This document shows positions 9,357-18,445 of a stretch of DNA of 64,000 nt, one piece after another. Positions within the stretch are counted from its first letter, which is position 1. The number at the start of each line of letters is the position of its first letter. Origin of the DNA: an uncultured Granulosicoccaceae bacterium. GTDB taxonomy: Bacteria; Pseudomonadota; Gammaproteobacteria; Granulosicoccales; Granulosicoccaceae. The position numbers and the translations under genes are program-made. The notes beneath the pieces are model-generated. The model had not been told where the DNA came from. It worked only from the letters and a program-made list of their open reading frames with translations, and did not search any database. Location: positions 1 to 64,000 of the forward strand of contig CALFCF010000036.1 of NCBI GenBank assembly GCA_937951345.1, read 5' to 3'.

Positions 9357-10858
9357 CAGGCGTCGTTTCCCGGTGCTTTACTAAGTGTCCGTTGAACAGC
9401 TTGCTGCCAACCAGCTAGCAGTTGTTGTCGATCACTATCGGCAAGTGCAGGGTTAAATTCGTTTTCGATCTGCCAATTACCAACAACATCATCAAGCGAG
9501 GTGTAAATTCCACACTTTAGTCCGGCCAGATAAGCGGCACCGAGCGCAGTTGTTTCCGTTTGTACCGGGCGTTGAACTGTTATGTTCAATGTGTCTGCCA
9601 GAAACTGCGCCATCCAGTTGTTTTTAACCATGCCTCCATCGACCCGTATCTGTGATAGGGCAGCGCCATCGTCCTGCATCGCACGGAACAGATCAGCTGT
9701 CTGATAACAGACGGATTCCAGCGCTGCACGTACAAATGTTGCGGCACTGGAGTCACGAGTAAGACCGAAAATGGCTCCTCTTGCATCCGGGTCCCAATAA
9801 GGTGCACCCATGCCGGTAAAAGACGGTACCAGATAGACGCCTTGATTATTTTCAAGGCCAGCGGCGAGTTTTTCAGTTTCTTCGGCTGTAGCAATAATAC
9901 CCAAACCATCACGCAGCCATTGCACTGCTGCGCCTGCAACAAAAATTGAGCCCTCGATTGCGTAAGTTGGTTTGCCGTCCAGTTGATAGGCGATGGTTGA
10001 CAGTAACTTGTTGCCGGAATCAATAATCTTGTCGCCGGTATTTAGCACCACAAAACAACCGGTGCCGTACGTGCTCTTCACCATCCCCGGTTCAAAGCAT
10101 GCCTGTCCAATTGTTGCGGCATGCTGATCCCCGGCCATTCCACAAACGGGTATTGCGGCACCGATTATTTCTTTATCTGTGACACCGAAACTGCTGGCGC
10201 TGTCATGCACTGTTGGTAGCACAGACTGCGGAATTTCAAACAGGTCCAGCAACGAATCATCCCAGCTGCTTTTTCTAATGTTGTAGAGTAGCGTACGGCT
10301 GGCATTTGTTGCGTCAGTCGCGTGAGATTTACCGCCGGTTAAGCGCCAGAGTAGAAAACTATCTATCGTGCCAAATGCCAACTCGCCGCGCTCAGCTCGC
10401 TCACGTGTTCCAGTGTGGTTGAGTATCCAACGTAGCTTGGTACCGGAAAAGTAGGGGTCGAGTAGCAAACCGGTCTTTTGCGTTAGCTCCGCTTCGTGTC
10501 CCGCTTCTTTGAGTTCTCTGCAATAGTCTGCGGTACGTCTGTCTTGCCAGACAATGGCGTTGTATACAGGCTTTCCTGTGCTCCGCTCCCAGACGACGGT
10601 CGTTTCCCGTTGATTGGTGATACCGATACCGGCGATTTGTCGTTTTGTGTTTGATGCGTGATCGATCGCTTCCCGGGTTACCTTGAGGACTGTCTCCCAT
10701 ATAATCTCAGGATCATGCTCGACCCAACCGGAATCCGGGTAGATCTGTGCAAACTCGTATTGCGATGTAAACAGTGATTTTCCGTCCTTCTCGAACAACA
10801 TCGCGCGTGAACTGGTTGTGCCCTGATCAATACTCAGTAGTACAGGTTTGTCAGTCAT
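9353..10858 (-). CDS. glpK: Glycerol kinase GlpK
   Basis: A 501-residue FGGY-family kinase that phosphorylates glycerol with ATP to sn-glycerol 3-phosphate. It shows the ATP-binding start [14 protein letters not shown], the glycerol-binding [20 protein letters not shown] and [14 protein letters not shown], the catalytic Asp region [10 protein letters not shown] and the C-terminal FGGY signature region [15 protein letters not shown]. Length matches the family. It sits alone here, 42 kb from glpD and the glycerol ABC transporter genes, so it must be expressed from its own promoter. No GlpF facilitator lies next to it, consistent with uptake by the ABC system. Confidence 0.95.
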   Translation of the reverse strand: MTDKPVLLSIDQGTTSSRAMLFEKDGKSLFTSQYEFAQIYPDSGWVEHDPEIIWETVLKVTREAIDHASNTKRQIAGIGITNQRETTVVWERSTGKPVYNAIVWQDRRTADYCRELKEAGHEAELTQKTGLLLDPYFSGTKLRWILNHTGTRERAERGELAFGTIDSFLLWRLTGGKSHATDATNASRTLLYNIRKSSWDDSLLDLFEIPQSVLPTVHDSASSFGVTDKEIIGAAIPVCGMAGDQHAATIGQACFEPGMVKSTYGTGCFVVLNTGDKIIDSGNKLLSTIAYQLDGKPTYAIEGSIFVAGAAVQWLRDGLGIIATAEETEKLAAGLENNQGVYLVPSFTGMGAPYWDPDARGAIFGLTRDSSAATFVRAALESVCYQTADLFRAMQDDGAALSQIRVDGGMVKNNWMAQFLADTLNITVQRPVQTETTALGAAYLAGLKCGIYTSLDDVVGNWQIENEFNPALADSDRQQLLAGWQQAVQRTLSKAPGNDAC

Positions 10859-11040
10859 AAGTACCCCATGCGCAAACGGTCATAATCGAAAGTTACATCT
10901 GTAAGATAGCAGTGTGTTGAGCAGACCGATTGATTTCGTTGATTGTACTCTGCGCTCAGCTTGTTTTGTGTCAATCGTACCGCCTGTCTCAATATGATTC
11001 CTACTGTGTTGTATGGATGGCTGGCTTGAAAATCAGTATA

Positions 11041-11174
11041 TTAGAAGCTATCTCAAAATTGATCGGGGACGCCGAGTCCTGCCGCTGATGCTTCGTTGTG
11101 TACCGCTCTGCGCTGCTCGAGCGACACACGCCTTGCCTAAGCGCACATCTCAATTTTGAGATGGCTTCTAGTTA
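11041..11174. repeat. Dispersed MITE-like repeat, copy B (complete)
   Basis: A non-coding element of about 130 bases with nearly perfect terminal inverted repeats: AGAAGCTATCTCAAAATTGA at the left and, read in reverse complement, AGAAGCCATCTCAAAATTGA at the right (one difference in 20). Copies of its interior occur at 5592-5671 (inverted) and 63119-63239. The right flank CTAGTTAACAAG is shared with the 63-kb copy. It ends about 70 bases before the protease start and may influence its transcription. No transposase is encoded. Confidence 0.75.
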
Positions 11175-11243
11175 ACAAGCTCTGTACGTCGTGTTAGCAA
11201 TTACTGCTTTATCGTATATCAACTACTGCTCTATCAAGTGCCA

Positions 11244-12563
11244 ATGCATTGCGTAAAACCTGTTGTTCTTTGTTTGCTCCTGTCATGCTCATTAATAGTG
11301 GGCGCCAAGCTGCCAGCTGATGTCAATGGACAGCCATTGCCGAGCCTCGCGCCCATGCTGGAGACGGTCACGCCGGCCGTGGTTAATATATCCACGCGTT
11401 CACGCGTCGCCCGTGACAGCTCACTGGAAGAATTCTATCGCTATTTCTATGGTACCGAACCGCCGCGTCAGCAACGTTCTGAACCGCAAAGTCTCGGATC
11501 GGGCGTCATCGTTGATGCAAACGAAGGCCTTGTCGTCACCAACAACCATGTTATCGACGGTGCAGATGAGGTTATCGTTACATTGCGTGATAGTCGCGAA
11601 TTGAAAGCCGAAATTATAGGCACTGACCCGCGTGCGGACATTGCTTTGTTACGGGTCGAAGCCGCCGGTTTAACGGCGATTAACTGGGCTGATTCAGATA
11701 GTCTCAGAGTGGGTGATTTTTGTGTAGCGATCGGGAATCCATTCGGTCTCGGGCAAACCGTTACTTCCGGTATCGTCAGTGCGCTCCGCCGAAGTGGTCT
11801 GGGTATTGAGGATTTCGAAGATTTCATTCAGACCGATGCGTCGATTAATCCCGGTAACTCGGGGGGTGCACTGGTTAATCTTCGTGGTGAACTGATCGGA
11901 ATAAATACAGCCATCGTGGGTCCGTCCGGTGGCAATGTCGGGATTGGATTTGCCATTCCATCGAATATGGCGCAGGACATCATCGATCAATTGCTGCAAT
12001 TTGGTGAAGTGCGCCGGGGCAAGCTCGGTATCTCTGCTGCAGCTATCACGCCCGAGTTGGTTGATGAGTTCGGGCTGACAAGAAGTCGCGGTGTTTTAAT
12101 CATCGACGTGGAAGAGAATTCACCGGCACAAGATGCGACTTTACTGGCTGGCGATATTATCACTGCTATTGACGGTGTTCGTGTCAGAACCGTTGAGTCA
12201 GTTATCAATCGACTCGGGTTGGTGCGTCTGGGTGAGGCGATCGATTTGCAGGTTGTCAGAGGGAATCAGGAACTGGCATTAACTGCCAGCGTCGGCAGAC
12301 TTGCATCAGATAACATTCTGAATGGTGTTGTTTTAAATAACCGCGAAACCGGCCAGGGGCGCAAATACGTCGAGATTCTTTCTCTCGAACGCGATAGTTC
12401 TTTGGCAAGAAAAGGTCTGCGTGCCGGTGATATTATTTTGTCAGTCAATCGCGAAGCGATAGAGACAGACAAGGACGTAAGACGATTGATTCCTCCAGAC
12501 GGCAGCGAAGCACTGTTATATGTTCAACGTGGAAACGAAACAAGTTACATTCGGGTGCCCTGA
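11244..12563 (+). CDS. DegQ/DegP-type periplasmic serine protease
   Basis: A 439-residue HtrA protease that degrades misfolded periplasmic proteins. A Sec signal peptide (VVLCLLLSCSLIVGA) is followed by the trypsin-like domain with the full triad: His102 in NNHVIDGADE, Asp132 in ADIALL and Ser206 in GNSGGA. Two PDZ domains follow (about residues 235-330 and 345-437). Length and the two-PDZ layout fit DegQ or MucD rather than DegS. The frame also allows GTG at 11238, two codons earlier. A dispersed repeat lies just upstream and an intrinsic terminator just downstream, so it is probably transcribed alone. Confidence 0.9.
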   Translation: MHCVKPVVLCLLLSCSLIVGAKLPADVNGQPLPSLAPMLETVTPAVVNISTRSRVARDSSLEEFYRYFYGTEPPRQQRSEPQSLGSGVIVDANEGLVVTNNHVIDGADEVIVTLRDSRELKAEIIGTDPRADIALLRVEAAGLTAINWADSDSLRVGDFCVAIGNPFGLGQTVTSGIVSALRRSGLGIEDFEDFIQTDASINPGNSGGALVNLRGELIGINTAIVGPSGGNVGIGFAIPSNMAQDIIDQLLQFGEVRRGKLGISAAAITPELVDEFGLTRSRGVLIIDVEENSPAQDATLLAGDIITAIDGVRVRTVESVINRLGLVRLGEAIDLQVVRGNQELALTASVGRLASDNILNGVVLNNRETGQGRKYVEILSLERDSSLARKGLRAGDIILSVNREAIETDKDVRRLIPPDGSEALLYVQRGNETSYIRVP

Positions 12564-12589
12564 CAACGATCTTCGATAATATTTTTTAT

Positions 12590-12622
12590 CAGCTCTTCTC
12601 ATTTTAAGAGTTGTTTTTTCTT
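12590..12622 (+). terminator. Intrinsic terminator after the DegQ-type gene
   Basis: An 8-bp stem (CAGCTCTT at 12590-12597 with AAGAGTTG at 12606-12613, one G-U pair) with an 8-base loop is followed directly by TTTTTT at 12614-12619. It starts 27 bases after the protease stop codon and ends before the GTG start of the acetyltransferase gene. Confidence 0.75.
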
Positions 12623-12633
12623 AACAGTTACCA

Positions 12634-13092
12634 GTGACTCAATCCAAACGGCAGACAGCATTGAATATTCGATTGTTCAAGGCATCGGATCAGGAAGCAG
12701 TGTTGGCTTTGTGGCAACGTTGTGACTTGCTGCGTCCGTGGAACGATCCGGTCAAAGATGTATTACGCAAGGTAGCAGATAGCCCGGACGGTTTCTTTGT
12801 GGGGCAGCTCGACGACGCAACAGATGACAATATTATTGCTGTAGCAATGGCCGGGTACGATGGTCATCGAGGTTGGGTCAACTATCTTGCTGTGGATCCT
12901 GACCACAATAGGCGGGGCTACGGCAAGGAAATGATGGAACACGTAGAAGCCTATCTTGTGTCTTTACACTGTCCGAAAATCAATCTTCAAGTTAGAAGTT
13001 CAAACACGGGTGTTATCAGGTTTTACGAACGCCTCGGTTATTCTGAGGATGCAGCTGTAAGCCTTGGCAAACGCCTGATACCGGATGATTAG
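12634..13092 (+). CDS. ypeA: GNAT acetyltransferase, YpeA-like
   Basis: A 152-residue acetyltransferase whose sequence follows E. coli YpeA closely: LWQRCDLLRPWNDP, AVAMAGYDGHRGWVNYLAVDP, the acetyl-CoA loop NRRGYGKEMM, and FYERLGYSEDAAVSLGKRLI at the end. The natural acceptor substrate is not settled. The start is GTG 12634; the first ten residues precede the usual family start and are weakly supported. It begins right after the protease terminator, so it either has its own promoter overlapping that terminator or relies on read-through. Confidence 0.85.
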   Translation: MTQSKRQTALNIRLFKASDQEAVLALWQRCDLLRPWNDPVKDVLRKVADSPDGFFVGQLDDATDDNIIAVAMAGYDGHRGWVNYLAVDPDHNRRGYGKEMMEHVEAYLVSLHCPKINLQVRSSNTGVIRFYERLGYSEDAAVSLGKRLIPDD

Positions 13093-13243
13093 ATTATCGT
13101 TTTCCACCGGTAGTGAAAAAACGGCAGCGAACGATAGTTCCTGAGCACTGCTTTATACAGCAGCTGCCAACCGGATTAATAAACAATTCGCATAATCCGC
13201 CGTTGACTACATATATCGATTTAGTCCGTAGATTGGTGCGTTT

Positions 13244-14296
13244 ATGCTTGAATTAATGGGACTGACGTTTACAGTCATCCTGTTCTGTGCATTGTTGGGT
13301 GGTGTATTCGGCGTTTTCTGGATGCGAGGGCAATTACACACCACTTCAGTAGTGGGTGTACTGCAGCGTACGCTTGAGAATGTTGATGCAGCTACCATCG
13401 AAGCCTCACCTGATTGCGAGTGGTATCACGCACAGGAGGCTGATCTTTTGTGCGCAGAATACCTTTCATTGGGTGCTGAACCGATTGGACGTTACAGTAT
13501 TGAGGACATTGACGGCATCTGTCTTCAGGCGTTCATTCACGGTGATGCCAGTGCTTACATCACTGTAAACGATCATCCGCAGTACGGGTGCTGGAGCGAT
13601 ATTGTCATGTTGCCGGAGGCAGGCGGCAGCCTGACGTTTACTACTGTTCGTTCGGCATCCAATAATACAAGTCGCCCGCTGCGCCACCGCATTGAACGGT
13701 GCCATGAATCGAGTCATCCTCAGACGTTGCTGGGTTTTGCGCGTAGCCGACTGCTTGATGAATCATTTCAACCTGTGACCGCTGAACATTTCGTTGCAAT
13801 TTTCAACGCCATCATGGCTGATTGTCAGCAAGCGCTTGAGGATCAGGACGTTGACCAATCCATGCTCGAGACGCTGGTTAAAGACAGCGGGATTGTACTC
13901 AATGGTGACGAGGCCGAAACAATTAATGCTGAGCGCCAACTCAAAAGGCATGACGATACGCTGCGTCAGTGTATGCAAAACTATGCGCTGACCAGTGGCT
14001 TAACTGCCCAGGATTGGGAGTCACAGCGTGATTCTATCGTTGTAGTTTACGAAAATTATCCATTGTCGCTATTGCTCGAGACACTGTTCGAACGTTTTAC
14101 AATACCGGAATCACTTGAAGAGGAACTCGCTGCACTAGAGCTTGAGCAATCTTCCGCGCGCAACATTGCCAGTCGCATCATTGCTGCATTGCCTTCAGAA
14201 TACAGCGCTACGCGGGTGGCAACATTGTCTGAGCCGGTTCTTGCAGATGTCTATAAAGTAGTGGACTCGCAAGAGAGCTGGCAGGAAGCAGCCTGA
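13244..14296 (+). CDS. Membrane-anchored protein, unknown
   Basis: A 350-residue protein with one N-terminal membrane helix (LTFTVILFCALLGGVFGVFW, residues 7-26) and a large hydrophilic domain. I do not recognise a family. The domain holds several Cys (CEWY, LLCAEY, GICLQA, GCWSD, IERCHE, ADCQQA, LRQCMQ), is acidic (for example LEEELAALELEQSSA) and is mainly helical after residue 150. The 150 bases upstream hold no gene. It ends 171 bases before the convergent tatD stop; the space contains a stem-loop at 14309-14329. Confidence 0.6.
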   Translation: MLELMGLTFTVILFCALLGGVFGVFWMRGQLHTTSVVGVLQRTLENVDAATIEASPDCEWYHAQEADLLCAEYLSLGAEPIGRYSIEDIDGICLQAFIHGDASAYITVNDHPQYGCWSDIVMLPEAGGSLTFTTVRSASNNTSRPLRHRIERCHESSHPQTLLGFARSRLLDESFQPVTAEHFVAIFNAIMADCQQALEDQDVDQSMLETLVKDSGIVLNGDEAETINAERQLKRHDDTLRQCMQNYALTSGLTAQDWESQRDSIVVVYENYPLSLLLETLFERFTIPESLEEELAALELEQSSARNIASRIIAALPSEYSATRVATLSEPVLADVYKVVDSQESWQEAA

Positions 14297-14308
14297 ATCT
14301 TTCATTCC

Positions 14309-14329
14309 GCAGCACAATGTTTGTGTTGC
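14309..14329. terminator. Stem-loop in a convergent spacer, possible terminator
   Basis: A 9-bp stem (GCAGCACAA with TTGTGTTGC, one wobble pair) with a 3-base loop lies 13 bases after the stop of the membrane-anchored protein gene. No T-run follows on either strand, so it is only a weak terminator candidate between convergent genes. Confidence 0.3.
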
Positions 14330-14467
14330 AATAGTTCGCAGTGCCAGTTGCATTGATACTATCAGTCTCAACCGGTTCGCTGTAATGCATCGTCCAGCGC
14401 TTGTATATCTTCTACTACCGGGTTGTCGCTCGTTGCTTCTCTTATCGCTATTTCCTTGTACGACGTT

Positions 14468-15250
14468 TTATACAGCGTTGCGTTTGGACAAGCTGAACAG
14501 TTCGAAATAATTATCAGTGGTCGCCTGTGCCAGATCTGGCAACGGTATTCCGCGAAGTTCAGCGACATGCTCCGCTGTATGGCGCACGTAAGCTGGCTGA
14601 TTTTGTTTTCCGCGAAAAGGCACAGGGGCGAGAAATGGTGCATCGGTTTCCACCAGTATGCGATCCAGTGGCGCTTTGCTTGCGACTTCCTGGACTGCTT
14701 TGGCGCTTTTAAAGGTAACGATGCCGGAAAACGAAATATAAAAACCGATATCCAATGCACGCTTGGCGATTGCCCAATCTTCTGCAAAGCAATGCATTAC
14801 GCCACCGGCTTCCCCGGCATCCAGGGATTCGAGTTTTTGCATCGTATCTTCGGCCGCTGATCGCGTGTGAATGATCAGAGGTTTTTGAACAGTTTTCGCT
14901 GCAGTGATGTGACGCTCGAAACGTTCATGCTGCCATCTCAGGTCTCCCTCATTCCAATGGTAGTCAAGCCCTGTTTCACCGACGGCGACAATTTCCGCAT
15001 CGGATGCCTTCTCAACTATTTCCTCAAGATCAGGTTCGTGGCCATCTTTGGTGTTGGGGTGAATGCCAAACGAGGCGGATATCGCATCATGCTCGAGTGA
15101 CAACTGTCTGACTTCTGCGGCGTTCTCCCAACTGGTTGATATACAAAGCATGTGATGAACGTCATTATCACGTGCCTGCTGCAGCAACTCATCTAAACGG
15201 TTGTCGAAATCAGGGAAATTAATATGACAGTGTGAGTCGACGATAAACAT
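14468..15250 (-). CDS. TatD-family metal-dependent hydrolase
   Basis: A 260-residue TIM-barrel hydrolase of the TatD DNase family. Metal ligands are all visible: His-x-His in DSHCHINFPDF, Glu in VAVGETGLDYHW, His in LIIHTRSA, His in GGVMHCFAEDW and Asp in LVETDAPFLAP. The frame extends upstream to 15451, but ATG 15250 (MFIVDSHCHINF) gives the family start and the extension overlaps the divergent proA gene. Family members act as 3'-5' exonucleases or AP endonucleases; the exact paralogue (TatD, YcfH or YjjV) cannot be told here, though the length fits YcfH or YjjV. Confidence 0.9.
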   Translation of the reverse strand: MFIVDSHCHINFPDFDNRLDELLQQARDNDVHHMLCISTSWENAAEVRQLSLEHDAISASFGIHPNTKDGHEPDLEEIVEKASDAEIVAVGETGLDYHWNEGDLRWQHERFERHITAAKTVQKPLIIHTRSAAEDTMQKLESLDAGEAGGVMHCFAEDWAIAKRALDIGFYISFSGIVTFKSAKAVQEVASKAPLDRILVETDAPFLAPVPFRGKQNQPAYVRHTAEHVAELRGIPLPDLAQATTDNYFELFSLSKRNAV

Positions 15251-15428
15251 ATACAGGTCCGATGGTTTGGTAGCGCCAGGTGAAATGCTTTGATGAGAGC
15301 AGGTGGTAACACGAACACTACACAATTTCTGCTGATTTTTGGTCGTTGGTTTCGCCTTGAACGTCGATGCAGAGTACACTAGAGCGTGTGTTTTGCGAAA
15401 CCCGTTACAGGTAGTGTGAGTCTGAGAG

Positions 15429-16691
15429 ATGAAAGACGAAATCAAACACATTGTTGATCAGGCAGGTCAAAAGGCGCGCCGGGCTGCCAGAGTTATCGCA
15501 GCGGCTGACTCACGGCAAAAGAATGACGCGTTGCTTGCCATTGCTGAACGGATTGATGCCGCCGCTGATGCTATTCTCGCGGCCAACGCGGTTGATCTGC
15601 AACATGCGCGTGACAAGGGCATTGCCGATGCGTTGTACGACCGACTTGAACTAACGCCGGCGCGTATGCAGGGAATGACCGAGGGGTTGCGCCAAATCGT
15701 GAAACTGCCCGATCCGGTAGGCGCGTTAGGTGCGCAAACTATTCAGCCATCGGGATTGCGTATCGGTAAAATGCGCGTGCCCTTGGGTGTGATCGGTATC
15801 ATTTACGAATCGCGGCCGAATGTTACTGCAGATACTGCCGCGTTGTGTATCAAATCAGGGAACGCTGCGATTTTGCGTGGTGGCTCAGAAGCAATCGAGT
15901 CCAACAAGGCGATTGCGGATTGTATTGGTCAAGGATTAAAAGACGCGGGGCTTGATACTTCAGTAGTACAACTGATCCCTGTAACAGATCGTAACGTGGT
16001 CGGTTGTCTTATCCAGTCGACCGAGTATGTGGATGTGATTGTGCCGCGTGGGGGGAAAAGTCTGGTGGCACGCATTGCCGCTGAGGCACGCGTACCTGTG
16101 ATCAAACACCTCGAAGGTGTTTGTCATGTGTTTGTTGATGAAGCAGCGGATCTCAACAAAGCTGTGGCAGTTGCCGTTAATTCAAAAACGTTTCGCTACG
16201 GAATCTGTGGTGCTATGGAGACGCTGCTAGTTGCTGAACCGGTCGCTGTACGTTTTCTGCCCCTGGTAAAGTCGCAGCTTGATAAGCATGAGGTTGAGTT
16301 GCGTGGGTGTGAACAAACGTGTTCGATCCTGAACGGTATCGCAAAAGCTGATGAAGATGACTGGACAGCGGAATATCTGGCCCCGATTCTGTCTATACGT
16401 GTAGTCGATGGGCTGAACCAGGCGATCGATCACATAGCTGAATATGGTTCCGGCCATACGGACGCTATTGTGACTGAAAGTCTACAGGCTGCTGATAAAT
16501 TTCAACGCCTCGTGGATTCGAGTTCCGTTATGTTAAACGCGGCAACTTGTTTTGCCGATGGATTCCAGTATGGTTTGGGCGCGGAAATCGGAATAAGTAC
16601 CGATAAGCTGCACGTTCGAGGACCAGTTGGGCTGGAAGGACTGACGACCGAGAAATATCTGGTGACAGGCGACGGTACAATTCGCAACTAA
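15429..16691 (+). CDS. proA: Gamma-glutamyl phosphate reductase ProA
   Basis: A 420-residue NADPH-dependent enzyme of proline biosynthesis that reduces gamma-glutamyl phosphate to glutamate semialdehyde. It shows [31 protein letters not shown], the [12 protein letters not shown] block, and the catalytic cysteine in [11 protein letters not shown] (Cys260); the family usually has GVCNAMETLL here, a conservative change. The C-terminal [26 protein letters not shown] is typical. No proB lies in the window. It is divergent from tatD with 178 bases between starts. Confidence 0.95.
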   Translation: MKDEIKHIVDQAGQKARRAARVIAAADSRQKNDALLAIAERIDAAADAILAANAVDLQHARDKGIADALYDRLELTPARMQGMTEGLRQIVKLPDPVGALGAQTIQPSGLRIGKMRVPLGVIGIIYESRPNVTADTAALCIKSGNAAILRGGSEAIESNKAIADCIGQGLKDAGLDTSVVQLIPVTDRNVVGCLIQSTEYVDVIVPRGGKSLVARIAAEARVPVIKHLEGVCHVFVDEAADLNKAVAVAVNSKTFRYGICGAMETLLVAEPVAVRFLPLVKSQLDKHEVELRGCEQTCSILNGIAKADEDDWTAEYLAPILSIRVVDGLNQAIDHIAEYGSGHTDAIVTESLQAADKFQRLVDSSSVMLNAATCFADGFQYGLGAEIGISTDKLHVRGPVGLEGLTTEKYLVTGDGTIRN

Positions 16692-16761
16692 TCACGTTTT
16701 CCACTATCTAAACTATTTGAAAGTAAAGGAAAAGTAAGCTGTAAAAAAACAGGAGCCTATT

Positions 16762-17079
16762 ATGAAATCAAAACAAACCGGCAAAACTCTGCACAAGCAG
16801 CGTAATCCGGTCGCACTGAATCCGTTGATGCAGCGTTCTTCAGCACATACTCATCCTAAAAATGAGCGGCGCAAAGAAAGAACACGTATCAAGCGCGATT
16901 TAAAGAAAGGTACGCATGAGTTTAATCATGCGCGCGGTGGTAGCGATGATAAATCGAGCCACTGGCAAAACACTGTGATGCAGCTTAAATCCATGCTGAC
17001 TCTGCAGAGTGTTTTGCCAGTGGCTCGGCTAACGATTGTTGTTCAAGGTAGCCAGACCCTGGTGGCGAACCCGTCATGA
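16762..17079 (+). CDS. Small basic protein with hairpin in its 3' end
   Basis: A frame of 105 codons behind a good Shine-Dalgarno (AGGAG, 5 bases before the ATG spacing). The first 64 residues are strongly basic (RNPVALNPLMQR, NERRKERTRIKRDLKKG) and look like a genuine small protein; the rest is encoded by a 20-bp inverted repeat and an adjoining dispersed repeat that supplies the stop codon. Two readings are possible. It may be an ArfA-like ribosome-rescue factor, whose mRNA is cut in a hairpin inside the gene so that a shortened protein is made. Or a mobile repeat may have landed at the 3' end and replaced the original tail. Sequence similarity to ArfA is weak, so the function is only a suggestion. 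Confidence 0.55.
   Translation: MKSKQTGKTLHKQRNPVALNPLMQRSSAHTHPKNERRKERTRIKRDLKKGTHEFNHARGGSDDKSSHWQNTVMQLKSMLTLQSVLPVARLTIVVQGSQTLVANPS
16955..17027. repeat. Perfect 20-bp inverted repeat (hairpin)
   Basis: CGAGCCACTGGCAAAACACT at 16955-16974 pairs without mismatch with 17008-17027, leaving a 33-base loop. It lies in the coding frame of the small basic protein. As RNA, a 20-bp duplex of this kind would be a good RNase III substrate; no T-run follows, so it is not an intrinsic terminator. Confidence 0.85.
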
Positions 17080-17093
17080 ATAGAGCAGGCTAG
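17047..17093. repeat. Dispersed repeat end, second family
   Basis: Contains GGTAGCCAGACCCTGGT (17047-17063), the inverse of the window's first 17 bases with one mismatch, and TGAATAGAGCAGGCTAG (17077-17093), identical to 203-219. The TGA stop of the small basic protein is inside the second block. It ends 9 bases before the nadD start. Confidence 0.65.
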
Positions 17094-17102
17094 AAGCACC
17101 GG

Positions 17103-17801
17103 ATGAGCGATTCTTCGCGCCTATCGAGCAAACTAGCTGATCTGCCAACATCCGGTTCTGACGTCCACCAATTCAGCAGCAGAATTGGCTTGATGGGCGG
17201 TACCTTCGATCCTGTACACATCGGTCATTTGCGTACCGCAGTAGAGTTATGTGATTCGCTATCACTTGATCACATTAAATTGATTCCCTGCCATGTGCCC
17301 TCGCATCGAGCAAGCCCGGGTGCGTCGACTACACACCGTATAAATATGCTGCGCGAAGCTATCGATGGCGTCGATCGTTTGTCACTGGATACGCGGGAAG
17401 CCGAGCATGACAGACCCTCCTACACCATCGACACGCTAACCTCTTTTCGTCAGGAACTCCCTCAAGCGACGTTATTGTTTTGCATGGGAATGGATGCATT
17501 CAACCTGTTTACCACCTGGCACAGATGGGAAGACATTTTGAACCTGGCGCATCTGGTTGTGGTGGAGCGCCCGGGGGCAGTGCTGGAGGGCATTGAAGCC
17601 GATCTATTTGCGAAATACCGATGCGAAACACCGGAAGCTCTTGATGACGGGGCGGGTAGTATTTTGTTGCAGTCAGTCACACAATTTGATGTTTCGGCTA
17701 CCCGAATACGTGAACTTGTCGGGCTGAACAGGGATATCAGCTACTTGGTGTCGCCGGCTGTCAGTCGCTATATTAAGGGTCACAACCTGTATCAGGATTA
17801 A
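17103..17801 (+). CDS. nadD: Nicotinate-nucleotide adenylyltransferase NadD
   Basis: A 232-residue enzyme of NAD synthesis that joins ATP and nicotinate mononucleotide to give nicotinate adenine dinucleotide. The nucleotidyltransferase start GLMGGTFDPVHIGHLRTAVE carries the HxGH motif, and the C-terminal FDVSATRIREL is the ISSTxxR-type ATP-binding motif. The 28 residues before the first strand exceed the usual family start; a later start near LMGGTF is possible, but no ATG precedes it closely. The gene leads the nadD-rsfS-rlmH-maf-rng-yhdP cluster and begins right behind a dispersed repeat. Confidence 0.93.
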   Translation: MSDSSRLSSKLADLPTSGSDVHQFSSRIGLMGGTFDPVHIGHLRTAVELCDSLSLDHIKLIPCHVPSHRASPGASTTHRINMLREAIDGVDRLSLDTREAEHDRPSYTIDTLTSFRQELPQATLLFCMGMDAFNLFTTWHRWEDILNLAHLVVVERPGAVLEGIEADLFAKYRCETPEALDDGAGSILLQSVTQFDVSATRIRELVGLNRDISYLVSPAVSRYIKGHNLYQD

Positions 17802-17973
17802 TCTGATCGACTCGAACTGCAAAACCCCGACAGAGCGAGCCTGCTCGTGTCTCAACATTTGCCATCCTGCGCAACCACCGCTGTCTTTTGTCTCGTATAT
17901 AATGGCTGCCTGAATTGCGCTCCCGAAATCTATCCAGTCAGTGAGGGGAAACCCTGGAGAAAACAACCGTTAT

Positions 17974-18330
17974 ATGAAGAGTCATGAACTTGCGTCGCTG
18001 GCTACAGCGGCACTTGAAGATCTCAAGGGGCATGATATCGTCGAAATCGATATCACCTCGAAATCCAATATAGCTGATGCCATGTTACTGGCGACAGGCA
18101 CGTCGAGGCGACATGTTAAATCGCTTGCAGATGAAGTTAAAACCAAAGCAAAAAAAGCCGGTGAGGCACCACTCGGTGTTGAAGGCGAAGATTCCGGTGA
18201 ATGGGTGCTTGTGGATTTGGGCGACGTAATCGTTCACGTTATGACACAAGAGATGCGTGAATTTTACGAGCTGGAAAAGCTTTGGGCTGTTGGCGCTATC
18301 GAAAACGAAACAGCAACTGTCAGTTTGTAA
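17974..18330 (+). CDS. rsfS: Ribosomal silencing factor RsfS
   Basis: A 118-residue protein of the Iojap/RsfS family that binds ribosomal protein uL14 and blocks subunit joining when nutrients are scarce. Family blocks seen are DIVEIDITSKSNIADAMLLATGTSRRHVKSLADEV, GVEGEDSGEWVLVDLGDVIVHVM and REFYELEKLW. ATG 17974 is preferred over GTG 17941, which would add 11 residues unlike the family. It follows nadD by 172 bases, so it may have its own promoter; TATAAT at 17898-17903 lies in the gap but lacks a fitting upstream hexamer. Confidence 0.93.
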   Translation: MKSHELASLATAALEDLKGHDIVEIDITSKSNIADAMLLATGTSRRHVKSLADEVKTKAKKAGEAPLGVEGEDSGEWVLVDLGDVIVHVMTQEMREFYELEKLWAVGAIENETATVSL

Positions 18331-18445
18331 TTCATACATATTTGTGTTTAAAGCGTCGTTTGATTGCACAACCGCTTTTCAATAGTTGTATGGTTCCCAT
18401 CTGTCGCGCATCTGTCGCGATTAAACAGTAGCCGGATTCATCAGA

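Noticed and set aside
17898-17903. TATAAT as a promoter for rsfS
   Set aside because: A perfect -10 hexamer, but no acceptable -35 hexamer lies 16-18 bases upstream and there is no extended -10 TG.
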